DNA of 64,000 nt, from assembly GCA_963809245.1 (NCBI GenBank), contig CAWEIU010000001.1, forward strand, positions 186,001-250,000, in the 5' to 3' direction. A program made the translations under genes and the position numbers. The notes under the pieces are model-generated. The model was not told where the DNA came from, ran no database searches, and was given only the letters and a program-made list of their open reading frames with translations. Below, in pieces: positions 30,588 to 38,640 of the stretch (the stretch's first letter is position 1; each line of letters opens with the position of its first letter). Source of the DNA: Roseiarcus sp963809245 (GTDB lineage: Bacteria > Pseudomonadota > Alphaproteobacteria > Rhizobiales > Beijerinckiaceae).

Positions 30588-31622
30588 TCAGGCCATGAGC
30601 GCGGCGGAAATCGCCGCTCTGTCGACGCCCTTTTCGCCGATCACGACGAGGCGGCCCGCGCGGCTTTCGTCCGCCTTCCAGGCGCGGTCGAACTGATGCG
30701 AAAACCGCGCGCCGACCCCTTGCACGAGCAGGCGCATTGGCTTGCCCGCGACTTCGGCGAAGCCCTTCATCCGCAGCACGTCGTGGTCGCGCGCGATCTT
30801 TACGAGCTTCGCCACCAACGCGCCGGCGTCGGGAATGGCCGGCAGATCGAGCACGAAGCTATCGAAGTCGTCGTGGTCATGCCCCTCCTCGGCGTCGTGA
30901 TGGGAGGGGCGTGCGGCAAGGTCGTCCTCGGCGGCGGCGTGGAGCCCGAGAACGAGGTTCGCGTCGAGGCGTCCCTCCTTGGTCGCGACGACTTTCACTT
31001 CGCGCGGGATCGAGGCGACGATCTCGGCCGTGACGCGCTCGAGCGCGTCCGCGTCGACGAGATCGGCCTTGTTGAGGATCACGAGATCGGCGCAAAGGAG
31101 CTGGTCCTCGTAGACCTCCTCGAGCGGGTTGTCGTGATCGAGCGAAGCGTCCTCGGCGCGCTGCGCGGCGATCTTCTCTTCGTCGTCGGCGAACCGTCCT
31201 TCCGCGACCGCGGCGGCGTCCACCACGGCGATGACGCCGTCGACGGTCAGCTTCGAGCGGACCGCCGGCCAGTCGAACGCCTTCACCAGCGGCTTCGGCA
31301 GGGCGAGGCCCGAGGTTTCGATGATGATGTGGTCGGGCCGCGGCTCGCGCGCGAGCAGCTTTTCGATCGCCGGCAGAAAATCGTCGGCCACCGTGCAGCA
31401 GATGCAGCCGTTGGCGAGTTCGACGATGTTCTCCTCGGGGCAGGAGGCGACCCCGCACGAGCGCAAGATTTCGCCGTCGACGCCGACGTCGCCGAACTCG
31501 TTGACGACGAGGGCGAGGCGCCGGCCATGGGCATGGGCGAGCACATGACGGATCAGGGTCGTTTTGCCCGCTCCCAGGAAGCCGGTGATGATGGTGGCGG
31601 GAACCTTGGCGAGAATCGTCAT
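30588..31622 (-). CDS. cobW: CobW-type GTP-dependent metallochaperone
   Basis: 344 residues of the COG0523 GTPase family, probably supplying cobalt to the CobN chelatase. Motifs are the P-loop 'TGFLGAGKTTLIRHVLAH', the switch region 'NEFGDVGVDGEIL', the metal-binding 'GCICCTV', the guanine-specificity motif 'LNKADL', and an acidic His-rich stretch 'HHDAEEGHDHDDFDS' (about residues 245-260) that could hold metal. The C-terminal domain includes 'RMKGFAEVAGKPMRLLVQGV'. The start overlaps the DUF1636 stop (ATGA), so translation is coupled. Confidence 0.92.
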   Translation of the reverse strand: MTILAKVPATIITGFLGAGKTTLIRHVLAHAHGRRLALVVNEFGDVGVDGEILRSCGVASCPEENIVELANGCICCTVADDFLPAIEKLLAREPRPDHIIIETSGLALPKPLVKAFDWPAVRSKLTVDGVIAVVDAAAVAEGRFADDEEKIAAQRAEDASLDHDNPLEEVYEDQLLCADLVILNKADLVDADALERVTAEIVASIPREVKVVATKEGRLDANLVLGLHAAAEDDLAARPSHHDAEEGHDHDDFDSFVLDLPAIPDAGALVAKLVKIARDHDVLRMKGFAEVAGKPMRLLVQGVGARFSHQFDRAWKADESRAGRLVVIGEKGVDRAAISAALMA

Positions 31623-31999
31623 GCGCTGTGCTCCAGATCGGCGGCGAGAGGGGGAATGCGGGCGATCACGCCCTTTTTGAGAGAGTCCGGGCGCTGCTTC
31701 CACGGGATGAGCCCGTCGGGCGCATCGGCATAGAGTTCTGCCGCCGCGAGGATCGCCGGCGCGGACTCCGGCGTAAAATCGCCGTAGATGTAGGTCCACT
31801 TGCCTGCGGCGGCGAAGCCGATGGTGCAGGGGCGCTTGCAAACCGACAGGCATTCGACCGGCTTGACGCAGACACGATCGCCCGCAATCGCCGACAGGGC
31901 CGCGTGCAAGCGCGCGCCGGCGCGCTGAGCCTTCGGCTCCAGCGGCTCGTCGGCCGTGCGGCACGTAACGCAGATGTGGATTGTGGTCGCCGCCGTCAT
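31619..31999 (-). CDS. DUF1636 protein, cobW-linked, thioredoxin-like iron-sulfur type
   Basis: 126 residues. Cysteines are arranged as 'ICVTCRTADEP' near the N-terminus and 'CVKPVECLSVCKRPC' in the middle, resembling 2Fe-2S thioredoxin-like folds. It is the first gene after the cobalamin riboswitch and is translationally coupled to cobW. Family members are typically found next to cobW and are proposed, not shown, to take part in cobalt handling. ATG 31999 is chosen because the family's start 'TTIHICVTC' follows at once. A longer open frame to 32137 runs into the riboswitch. Confidence 0.8.
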   Translation of the reverse strand: MTAATTIHICVTCRTADEPLEPKAQRAGARLHAALSAIAGDRVCVKPVECLSVCKRPCTIGFAAAGKWTYIYGDFTPESAPAILAAAELYADAPDGLIPWKQRPDSLKKGVIARIPPLAADLEHSA

Positions 32000-32001
32000 G
32001 C

Positions 32002-32025
32002 CGCCCGCTTTCTCCAACGCGGGCG
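32002..32025 (-). promoter_or_regulatory. Hairpin holding the DUF1636 ribosome binding site (possible riboswitch expression platform)
   Basis: Seven-bp perfect arms at 32002-32008 and 32019-32025 pair around a 10-nt loop. Read on the minus strand, the loop contains ggagaaa, the only good Shine-Dalgarno sequence upstream of ATG 31999. The hairpin lies between the cobalamin aptamer and the gene, where a translational expression platform is expected. The switching mechanism is inferred from layout. Confidence 0.5.
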
Positions 32026-32113
32026 CTGACAGCGAAAGCTCGCTGATCCGGCTTGTCGAATCGCTCGACGCCGAACCGCTCCGGGAGCACCCCGCCCGTC
32101 GCGTGATATCCGG

Positions 32114-32290
32114 CCGACGGCAGGTTTCCTGGCTCATGGGTCACCGCCTCGCGCCGCCTTCCCGATCCCAATCCGATCAGTGGCTTATCGGCGTCCGGCT
32201 ACCCACTCACAGTTGCGGGGGCAGCTGCGGTTTCAGGCTTTCGCCGCACCGCATTCCCTTTCGAACCCTCTTTCTGAGAGGGACCGTCGA
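32114..32290 (-). ncRNA. Cobalamin riboswitch
   Basis: On the minus strand the conserved parts appear in order: the P1 5' strand (tcgacgg, 32284-32290), 'aaagggaatgcggtg', 'ccgcagctgcccccgcaactg', 'gataagccactg', 'gggaaggcg', and the B12 box gagccaggaaacctgccgtc (32116-32135). The P1 3' strand ccgtcgg (32114-32120) closes the structure. This matches the cobalamin aptamer. It lies 115 bp upstream of the DUF1636-cobW-cobN genes and should turn them down when adenosylcobalamin is plentiful. Confidence 0.93.
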
Positions 32291-32324
32291 GTTGACCAGT
32301 GTTAGGCGGGAGAGCGAGAGTTTG

Positions 32325-33227
32325 TCAATCTCGCGACGGCCAGTTTGCGCTGAGTTCGCCGCGAAGTTGTGACGCGCTGGCGCCTTCCAGTGCGAGCAAC
32401 GCCGCGCGCAGCGCTTTGGGCAAAGCGGTCGTTCGCGACGCTGCGACGAAGTCGGACGGCGTGGCGGCGCGAGACTTGGAGCCCTGAAACACCAGCAAGC
32501 CTTTCGGCGTCATGATCGCATCGCCCTTGCGCAGGGTCGGGTCGCTCAGCGACGCCGCTGAGAAGGCGCTGCGGGGCGATCGATGACATGTGCAGGCGTT
32601 GTCCAGCGTCGTTCGATAGCGAAAGGCGGCCGGCAGGGCGGAGTAGGGCGCCCCGTGCGTCGAGACCGCGTCGTCGATGCGATCCGAGCCGGCCTTTTCG
32701 GTGAAGAGCGCGGCCGGGGCGTCCGGGCATTGCGCCGCGCAAGCATCGTCGCCGCCGCTTGCGCCCGACGCGCTCGGAAAAAAGTATCCGTCGCAGAGAC
32801 GCACGCACACCGCGAGGCCCGTCGCTCGCGCCTCGCCGCGCGCGCGGCGCACGACGGGCTGCGGGCTGACCAGGGCAGGGGGTATGACGCTCGCGCCTCC
32901 CAGATCCAGGGCAGGCGAGCGGAAATCCCGCCCGATACCGCCGTCGGCCCAGGCGAACTTGGCTGCGAGCAGGAGCGCCCCGGCAAGGAGGATGAGGATG
33001 GCTGCGAAGACGAGGACGTGTCGAGGGCGTGTCTCGCCGATCGCGGTCGTCCCAGAATAAGCTCGCGCCGGAGCCGCGATCGCTTCGCCGACGACGGTCT
33101 GCCCATCGCACTGCTTGCGCACCGCGTCGACTTTGGCGAGGAGGCTGTCGATCTCGCGCTCGAATGACGCCGAGATCGGCGGCGGCTGCGTTGGGGAAAG
33201 TCGCTTTTCGGCGTGCCGATGGCGCAT
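32325..33227 (-). CDS. DUF2865 domain-containing protein
   Basis: 300 residues. One membrane segment at about 75-95 ('VLVFAAILILLAGALLLAA') follows a charged cytoplasmic N-terminus. The C-terminal half is the DUF2865 domain, with conserved cysteines in 'AVCVRLCDGYFFPSA', 'DDACAAQCPDAPAALFT' and 'NACTCH', and 'PYSALPAAFRYR'. DUF2865 proteins are common in rhizobia and have no known function. The C-terminus lies outside the membrane segment, so a periplasmic domain with disulfides is likely. It is upstream of the cobalamin riboswitch on the same strand and probably a separate unit. Confidence 0.75.
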   Translation of the reverse strand: MRHRHAEKRLSPTQPPPISASFEREIDSLLAKVDAVRKQCDGQTVVGEAIAAPARAYSGTTAIGETRPRHVLVFAAILILLAGALLLAAKFAWADGGIGRDFRSPALDLGGASVIPPALVSPQPVVRRARGEARATGLAVCVRLCDGYFFPSASGASGGDDACAAQCPDAPAALFTEKAGSDRIDDAVSTHGAPYSALPAAFRYRTTLDNACTCHRSPRSAFSAASLSDPTLRKGDAIMTPKGLLVFQGSKSRAATPSDFVAASRTTALPKALRAALLALEGASASQLRGELSANWPSRD

Positions 33228-33414
33228 CGCAGCACCTGCGTTTGTGCCGATGCAGTCTAGGCTTGGCGTCTGACGACGATAGCCTCGGATTCTACTTAGT
33301 TCCCCGCGTCGGTGGCGCCGGCGCGGGGAACCTGTCGGCGCCGCGCTGCGACGCCGACCGACGTGACAATCATGGCCGACTCAGACGAGCGCGGGGATTT
33401 CTGCCCGAGTTCGA

Positions 33415-33834
33415 TCATTCGGCCGGAGCGAAAGTCTTGCTCCGCGTCGGCGCCGTTTCGGCGTTCGGGGTCGCCGGGGCGCTCTCTGGAGTGCGATCTC
33501 GCGTCGCGCGGCGCCAGGCCAGATTGATGCGTCGCAGAATCCTCTGGAACGCATTGGGCGCCTTGAAGTGCGATGCGAATTCCCGGTTGATCTCGACCGG
33601 ACGCCAATAGACCTCGCGCCAGACTTGAAATTCCTGCCAGAGCTCTCGGCTCTGTTCGGGCGCGACCGACAATGACGCGCAGTCACAATGCGCGTCGATC
33701 GTCACATTGCCATATTTATCAAACCGGAACCTGTGGCGACTGGGAGCGTGCTTTAGCCATCCGCGGCTAAGTTCAAAGTCGCTCGATTGCGTGCGAAGGG
33801 CCGTGATCATCGGGCTTACATCCAAGTATGCCAT
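33415..33834 (-). CDS. Conserved hypothetical protein
   Basis: 139 residues, with no signal peptide or membrane segment. The first 100 residues look folded ('WLKHAPSRHRFRFDKYGNVTIDAHCDCASLSV', 'YWRPVEINREFASHF' region), and the C-terminal 35 are Ala/Pro/Thr-rich and probably disordered. ATG 33834 follows ggaggagacagtc, a strong ribosome binding site. I recall similar uncharacterised proteins in rhizobial genomes, but I cannot name a family or function. Confidence 0.65.
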   Translation of the reverse strand: MAYLDVSPMITALRTQSSDFELSRGWLKHAPSRHRFRFDKYGNVTIDAHCDCASLSVAPEQSRELWQEFQVWREVYWRPVEINREFASHFKAPNAFQRILRRINLAWRRATRDRTPESAPATPNAETAPTRSKTFAPAE

Positions 33835-34373
33835 GACTGTCTCCTCCGGAAGTTCCTCCTCTTAGCCCAGCAGGGCTATTCAAAAGCATCAGCTACAAAT
33901 GGCGCCATTTTGCGCCAGACTCGGGGCAGAATGCCGTCGGCGCGGAGCCAAGCGACGCGGCCGAGAAAGGATGTCGCCTCCCCCCGGGGATGGCGTGGCG
34001 CGCGGCCTGCGGGGCTATTCGATAAGCCGTCTCGAAATCCCTAGGGATGGCGCGCACCGCTGACCGCGGAGCGCGCAAGATCAAATCTTCGTCACTGTTG
34101 CGCGGCTTGCAGGATGGTCGCCGCCGTCGCCGAGGCCCGTGCGCGCCGAGCGTGTTCCGCCGCGCCATGGCTTGCGACCTTGTATCGCGCGACATTCACA
34201 GCGAACAATCCACGCGTCGGTGTTGGATAACACTTGCCATGATCGTGACAATTGCGCCGACCTCTCCGCAGCCGCCGGTCATCGTTTAGCGGGCCTGGGA
34301 TGCCAAGATAAACATTGGTGAATCAGGCGGCCCGCGGGCGGCGCAACGCCAACGGCGTCGGGGTCAGCGGCTC
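33835..34373. other. Gene-free stretch between a hypothetical gene and the copper operon
   Basis: No convincing gene is seen in these 540 bp. Frames on either strand are Arg-rich, as expected of shadows. The left end is the leader of the 33834 gene, with a small hairpin (tagccc 33863-33868, gggcta 33873-33878) just before a second gaggagg. A second short hairpin tggcgc...gcgcca lies at 33900-33917. The two divergent promoters should lie here. Confidence 0.5.
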
Positions 34374-34405
34374 TTGACCTTCCAGCGACTGGAAACCCCA
34401 TCTAC
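34374..34405 (+). promoter_or_regulatory. Candidate CueR-type promoter and operator of copZA
   Basis: A -35-like ttgacc (34374-34379) is followed by the dyad ccttccag-cga-ctggaaacc, which resembles the CueR boxes of copper-responsive promoters. The spacer to a weak -10 is long (about 19 bp), as is usual for MerR-family promoters. A cueR gene lies downstream in the same unit, which supports the call. Confidence 0.6.
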
Positions 34406-34424
34406 CTTCTAGCCTACTAGAAGG
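34405..34424 (+). promoter_or_regulatory. Perfect 8-bp inverted repeat overlapping the copZ ribosome binding site
   Basis: ccttctag (34405-34412) and ctagaagg (34417-34424) pair perfectly around a 4-nt loop, ending 11 bp before the copZ ATG. The right arm contains agaagg, part of the likely ribosome binding site agaaggaag. It could form a 5'-UTR hairpin that limits translation, or be a second protein-binding site. Confidence 0.5.
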
Positions 34425-34435
34425 AAGACCATTCC

Positions 34436-34684
34436 ATGAATGTTCATGCGTCAAACGGATCTATGGCCCTCTCGATCTCGGGCATGACTTGCTCGGGCTG
34501 TGTCAATACCGTGACTCGGGTTCTCTCTCGCGTTCCGGGCGTCGCCAGCGCCCGCGTCGATTTGGCGAGCGGTCGCGCGGTCGTGGTGGGCGAAGCGCGC
34601 CCGCAAGATCTCATCGCCGCAGTCGAAGCCGCCGGCTTCGAAGCGCAAGCCGCGCCGGGCGAATCGTCAGGGGATCCGCAATGA
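34436..34684 (+). CDS. copZ: Copper chaperone CopZ (heavy-metal-associated domain protein)
   Basis: 82 residues forming a single HMA ferredoxin-like domain with the Cu(I)-binding motif 'GMTCSGC' (about residues 16-22) and 'VPGVASARVDLASGRAVV'. It likely binds cytosolic Cu(I) and passes it to CopA. ATG 34436 follows agaaggaag. The stop overlaps the copA start (ATGA, 34681-34684), so the two are translationally coupled. Confidence 0.88.
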   Translation: MNVHASNGSMALSISGMTCSGCVNTVTRVLSRVPGVASARVDLASGRAVVVGEARPQDLIAAVEAAGFEAQAAPGESSGDPQ

Positions 34685-37074
34685 GCGCGGCGGCCGACGC
34701 AGTTGAACTTGAGCATGTCGTTCTCCCGATCGAGGGGATGACATGCGCGACCTGCGCCGGGCGGATCGAAAAGGTTCTTCGCGCTCTTCCCAGTGTTGAA
34801 GCGACGATCAACCTTTCGACGGAGCAAGCGGACGTGCGGTTCGATCCGGCGCGCACCGCGCCGGCGGCGCTCGCCGAGGCGGTTGGACGCGCCGGCTTCG
34901 ACGTCAGGCGCGAGACCCGGGAGCTCGCCATCTCCGGCATGACCTGCGCGACCTGCTCCGGCCGGGTCGAGAAGGCGCTCCGCTCGGCCCCGGGCGTGAC
35001 CCGCGCCGAGGTGAACCTTGCGATCGACAGAGCGTCGGTCGAGGGCGTCGTCGGGCTCCTCAAACCGGCCGACCTGCTCGCCGCGGTCCAGCGCGCCGGC
35101 TACGAAGCCGAATTGCTCACGGGCGACGAGGCGCGCGACCAGCAGGCGACAGCCGCCGAGGCGCGTCGTTTCAAACGCGAAGCCTGGCGGGTCGCCGCGG
35201 CCGTGGCGCTGAGCGCTCCACTGCTGCTGCCGATGTTCGGCGTGCCGCTGCCGGCCTGGCTGCAATTCGCATTGGCGACGCCGGTGCAGTTCGTGATCGG
35301 CGCGCGGTTCTATATCGCCGCTTGGAAAGCGCTGCGCGCTTTCGCCGGCAACATGGACCTCTTGGTTTCGATCGGCACGTCCGGCGCTTATTTATACAGC
35401 CTCGCCATGATGATGTCTCACGGGCCGGGGGCGCATCTGTACTTCGATGCGGCGGCGGTCGTGATTGCGCTCGTCGCGCTCGGAAAGTGGCTGGAGGCGC
35501 GCGCGAAGCGCTCGACCACCTCTGCGATCCAGACGCTGATCTCGCTGCGGCCGGACCGCGCGCGCGTCGAACGAGGAGCGGGCGAGGTCGAACTGCCCGT
35601 CTCCGCCGTCGCGATCGGCGACATCGTCGTGGTGCGCCCAGGCGAACGCCTGCCGGTCGACGGCGTCGTGACCAGCGGCGCCAGCGAGGTCGACGAGAGC
35701 CTTCTCACCGGCGAAAGCATGCCAGTCGCCAAGAGCCCTGGCGACAAGGCGACCGGCGGTTCGATCAACGGCGACGGACTGCTGCGCATCGAAACGACCG
35801 CGGTCGGCGCGCAATCGACCTTGTCGCGCATCATCGCCCTGGTCGAGAGCGCCCAGGCGAAGAAGGCGCCCGTGCAACAGCTCGTCGATCGGGTCGCCGC
35901 CGTTTTCGTGCTTGTCGTGACGATCGTCGCGCTGGCGGCTTTCCTTGGCTGGTGGCTCGTGATCGGCAATTTCACGGTGGGCGTCGTTGCGGCGGTGTCG
36001 GTGCTGGTCATTGCGTGCCCTTGCGCGCTCGGCCTCGCGACCCCTACGGCGTTGATGGTCGGAACGGGCGCCGCGGCGCGGTTCGGCATATTGATCCGCG
36101 ATGCGGAGGCGCTCGAACGCGCCCACCGGATCGACACGATCGTTCTCGATAAGACAGGCACGCTTACCGAGGGCAAGCCGGCGGCGACCGAGGTCATCCC
36201 GATCGGCGTTTCCGAACGGGAGTTGCTGAGGCTCGCCGCCGCCGCGCAAAAGGGCAGTGAGCATCCCCTGGCGCGGGCCTTTCTTGAGCGCGCCGAAGGG
36301 CTCGCGCTCCCCCCGCTCGAGGCGTTCCAGGCCTATCCCGGCATGGGGCTCGTCGCGCGCGTCGAGGGGCGCCGCATCGCCATCGGCAATCGTCGCCTGA
36401 TGACCGAGAACAGCATTCCCATGGAAGCGTTGGAGACGCAGGCGGCGCGCCTCGAAGAAGCTGGGCGCACGGTGATGTGGGTCGCCGCGCTCGAAACGCC
36501 GGCGCGCCTCATTGGCGTTGTCGCGGCCGCCGATCCGGTTAAACCGACCGCGGCGGCCGCAGTGCGGCGTTTGCACGAGATCGGCGTCGAGACCGTGCTG
36601 CTGACGGGCGACAACGCGCGGACCGCCGCCGCAATTGCGGCTGAGCTCGGCGTCAAACGGGTGCTGGCCGGGGTGTCGCCAGAGGGCAAGGCCGCCGAGG
36701 TTCAACGCCTGCAAGCCGAAGGTCGCCATGTCGGCATGGTCGGCGACGGTGTCAACGACGCGCCCGCCCTCGCGGCCGCCGATGTCGGAATCGCGATGGG
36801 CACGGGCGCGGACGTCGCGATGCAGACGGCCGGGATCACGTTGATGCGAGGGGACCCGATGCTGATCGCCGACGCCATCGCCGTGAGCCGCGCCACCTAC
36901 AAAAAGATTCGCCAGGGCCTATTTTGGGCTTTCGTCTATAATCTGATCGGCATGCCTGCGGCGGCGTTGGGCATGCTGAACCCGGTCGTCGCCGGCGCCG
37001 CGATGGCGCTGTCGTCGGTCAGCGTCGTGTCGAATGCGCTGCTGCTGCGGCGCTGGCGGCCGGGCAACCCATAA
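34681..37074 (+). CDS. copA: Cu(I)-exporting P1B-type ATPase CopA
   Basis: 797 residues. It pumps Cu(I) out of the cytoplasm using ATP. Two N-terminal HMA domains carry 'GMTCATCAGR' and 'GMTCATCSGR'. The membrane domain has the metal site 'IACPCALGLATPTAL'. Catalytic motifs are 'LLTGESMPV' (actuator), 'DKTGTLTEGKP' (phosphorylated Asp), 'SEHPLARAF' (the P1B His-Pro motif) and 'VGDGVNDAPAL'. The last membrane helices keep 'YNLIGMPAAA' and 'MALSSVSVVSNAL', the Cu(I)-type residues. ATG 34681 is set by overlap with copZ; the open frame from 34489 is a shadow of copZ. Confidence 0.95.
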   Translation: MSAAADAVELEHVVLPIEGMTCATCAGRIEKVLRALPSVEATINLSTEQADVRFDPARTAPAALAEAVGRAGFDVRRETRELAISGMTCATCSGRVEKALRSAPGVTRAEVNLAIDRASVEGVVGLLKPADLLAAVQRAGYEAELLTGDEARDQQATAAEARRFKREAWRVAAAVALSAPLLLPMFGVPLPAWLQFALATPVQFVIGARFYIAAWKALRAFAGNMDLLVSIGTSGAYLYSLAMMMSHGPGAHLYFDAAAVVIALVALGKWLEARAKRSTTSAIQTLISLRPDRARVERGAGEVELPVSAVAIGDIVVVRPGERLPVDGVVTSGASEVDESLLTGESMPVAKSPGDKATGGSINGDGLLRIETTAVGAQSTLSRIIALVESAQAKKAPVQQLVDRVAAVFVLVVTIVALAAFLGWWLVIGNFTVGVVAAVSVLVIACPCALGLATPTALMVGTGAAARFGILIRDAEALERAHRIDTIVLDKTGTLTEGKPAATEVIPIGVSERELLRLAAAAQKGSEHPLARAFLERAEGLALPPLEAFQAYPGMGLVARVEGRRIAIGNRRLMTENSIPMEALETQAARLEEAGRTVMWVAALETPARLIGVVAAADPVKPTAAAAVRRLHEIGVETVLLTGDNARTAAAIAAELGVKRVLAGVSPEGKAAEVQRLQAEGRHVGMVGDGVNDAPALAAADVGIAMGTGADVAMQTAGITLMRGDPMLIADAIAVSRATYKKIRQGLFWAFVYNLIGMPAAALGMLNPVVAGAAMALSSVSVVSNALLLRRWRPGNP

Positions 37075-37083
37075 AGGTTTGAG

Positions 37084-37497
37084 ATGGCGGAAACTGCGCG
37101 GATGACGATCGGCGAGGCGGCGTCGCTCTCGGGCGTGCCGCCCAAGACGATCCGCTACTACGAGGAGATCGGTCTCATCGCGCCTCCCGAGCGGCTGGAG
37201 AACCGCTATCGCACTTATGACGAAAACGACGTCCGAACGCTGCGCTTCATTCAGCGCGCGCGAAGCCTGGGATTCCCGCTGAAGGAGGTTGGCGAGCTGC
37301 TGGCGCTCTATCGCGATCGCGGCCGCACAAGCCGAGAGGTGAAGCGGCTCGCACTGGCGCGGATCGCCGATCTCGATCGCAAGATCGCCGAGCTAACGGC
37401 GATCCGTAACGCGATCGGCGATCTGGCGGGACATTGCCACGGCGACAGCCGGCCGGAATGTCCCATCCTCGACGAACTCGAGGCGCCGACGCACTGA
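37084..37497 (+). CDS. cueR: Copper-responsive MerR-family regulator CueR
   Basis: 137 residues. The MerR winged helix is at the N-terminus ('MTIGEAASLSGVPPKTIRYYEEIGLI', seen at residues 7-32), followed by the long dimer helix and the metal loop 'CHGDSRPEC', a C-x7-C spacing typical of Cu(I) sensors. It starts 9 bp after copA and likely regulates the operon from the dyad at 34374-34405, including its own expression. Confidence 0.9.
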   Translation: MAETARMTIGEAASLSGVPPKTIRYYEEIGLIAPPERLENRYRTYDENDVRTLRFIQRARSLGFPLKEVGELLALYRDRGRTSREVKRLALARIADLDRKIAELTAIRNAIGDLAGHCHGDSRPECPILDELEAPTH

Positions 37498-37531
37498 CGC
37501 TGCGGGCGCCGCCGAGTTCGATGGACAGAGC

Positions 37532-37613
37532 CGTCATTGCGAGGAGCGCAGCGACGAAGCAATCCATGCGGGCGCCCCCGCCGCTGGATTGCTTCGCTCC
37601 GCTCGCAATGACG
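37532..37613. repeat. REP-like palindromic repeat, copy 2
   Basis: An 82-bp copy. It begins cgtcattgcgaggagcgcag, has the inner aagcaatcc...ggattgctt pair, and ends gctcgcaatgacg. It lies between the convergent cueR and nucleoside hydrolase genes, 7 bp before the hydrolase stop. Confidence 0.8.
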
Positions 37614-37619
37614 CGCCGC

Positions 37620-38585
37620 TCAGTTCACCTTGGGGCCGCGCGCCAGCGTCTGCTCCAGGAAATCGCAGAACTTCTCCCGGTCGGCGCCGAAGGCCACGTG
37701 GCAATTCGGGTCCTTGAGATTGCGGCGGTGCGTATCGACGACGGTGCGTCCGACCGTAAGCGTTCCGTGGCACTCGACGTCGACATGGCGGAACAGAGTT
37801 GTGACCACGCTCGGGTCGATCATGTAATTGACGCAGAGCGCGTCATGGACCGGCGCCGCGTTGCGTTCGTCCATCGGCTGATTGTCGTCATAGGCGCGGA
37901 TGCGCTGGTCGATGAAGCGCGACGCCGCAAGACCCGCGGTGGTGCCGAGCGCGGCGAGCTTGCGAGCGCGTTCGCTCGAGACGAGCGCCTTGTGCGTGGC
38001 GTCGAGCGGCAGCATCGTGACTTTTCGAAATCCGGCGGCGAAGACCTTCGTTGCGGCTTCGGGGTCCGCCCAGATGTTGAACTCGGCGGAGGGGGTGATG
38101 TTGCCCTTGTGATGGGCGCCGCCCATGATGATGACTTCGGGCACGTGATCAACCAGCTTCGGATAGACCGCGAGGGCGGCGGCGATGTTGGACAGCGGTC
38201 CGACTGGCATCAGCACGATCTCGTCGGTCGCGTTCCGGTACCTATCGATCAGGAAGTCGACCGCATTCGTCTCCTGCTTGCGAAGCGTCGTGTTGGGGAT
38301 CGGCAGTTCGCGGCCGTGCACGCCGTTGTCGAATTTTTGCGCGCGCGGGATAGGGAAATCGGGCCGTGCGAGAGGCCGGTCGAGGCCCTCAAACACTGGA
38401 ATGTCGCCCCGGCCGACGTATTCGAGCGCCCTAAGCGTGTTGTTGGTGCAGTATTGGACTTCGACGTTGCCGTTGACGGAGGTGCAGGCGACGAGATCGA
38501 GATCGGGATGCAGCGCCGCGCACATGATGGCGACCGCGTCGTCCGTGCCGGTGTCGACGTCGAGAATGAGCTTACGCTTAGGCAT
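37620..38585 (-). CDS. Inosine-uridine-type nucleoside hydrolase
   Basis: 321 residues of the IUNH family, which split N-ribosides into base and ribose with a bound Ca2+. The calcium motif is 'LDVDTGTDDAVAIM' at the N-terminus. Other family parts are 'TSVNGNVEV', 'GVHGREL', 'VLMPVGPLSNIAAAL', 'IIMGGAHHKGN', 'EFNIWADPEAA' and the late His in 'PVHDALCVNYMID'. ATG 38585 follows aaaggatcttt. It is the last gene of the GntR-to-hydrolase run and gives the strongest hint that the transported substrate is a nucleoside. Confidence 0.9.
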   Translation of the reverse strand: MPKRKLILDVDTGTDDAVAIMCAALHPDLDLVACTSVNGNVEVQYCTNNTLRALEYVGRGDIPVFEGLDRPLARPDFPIPRAQKFDNGVHGRELPIPNTTLRKQETNAVDFLIDRYRNATDEIVLMPVGPLSNIAAALAVYPKLVDHVPEVIIMGGAHHKGNITPSAEFNIWADPEAATKVFAAGFRKVTMLPLDATHKALVSSERARKLAALGTTAGLAASRFIDQRIRAYDDNQPMDERNAAPVHDALCVNYMIDPSVVTTLFRHVDVECHGTLTVGRTVVDTHRRNLKDPNCHVAFGADREKFCDFLEQTLARGPKVN

Positions 38586-38640
38586 CAAAGATCCTTTCGG
38601 GGTGTTAGCTCGGTCGTTGCGCGCTGCACGGCGCGGATAT

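Noticed and set aside
33893..34195. 100-codon minus-strand frame in the gap before copZ
   Set aside because: Arg/Pro-rich, no ribosome binding site and no hydrophobic or domain pattern.
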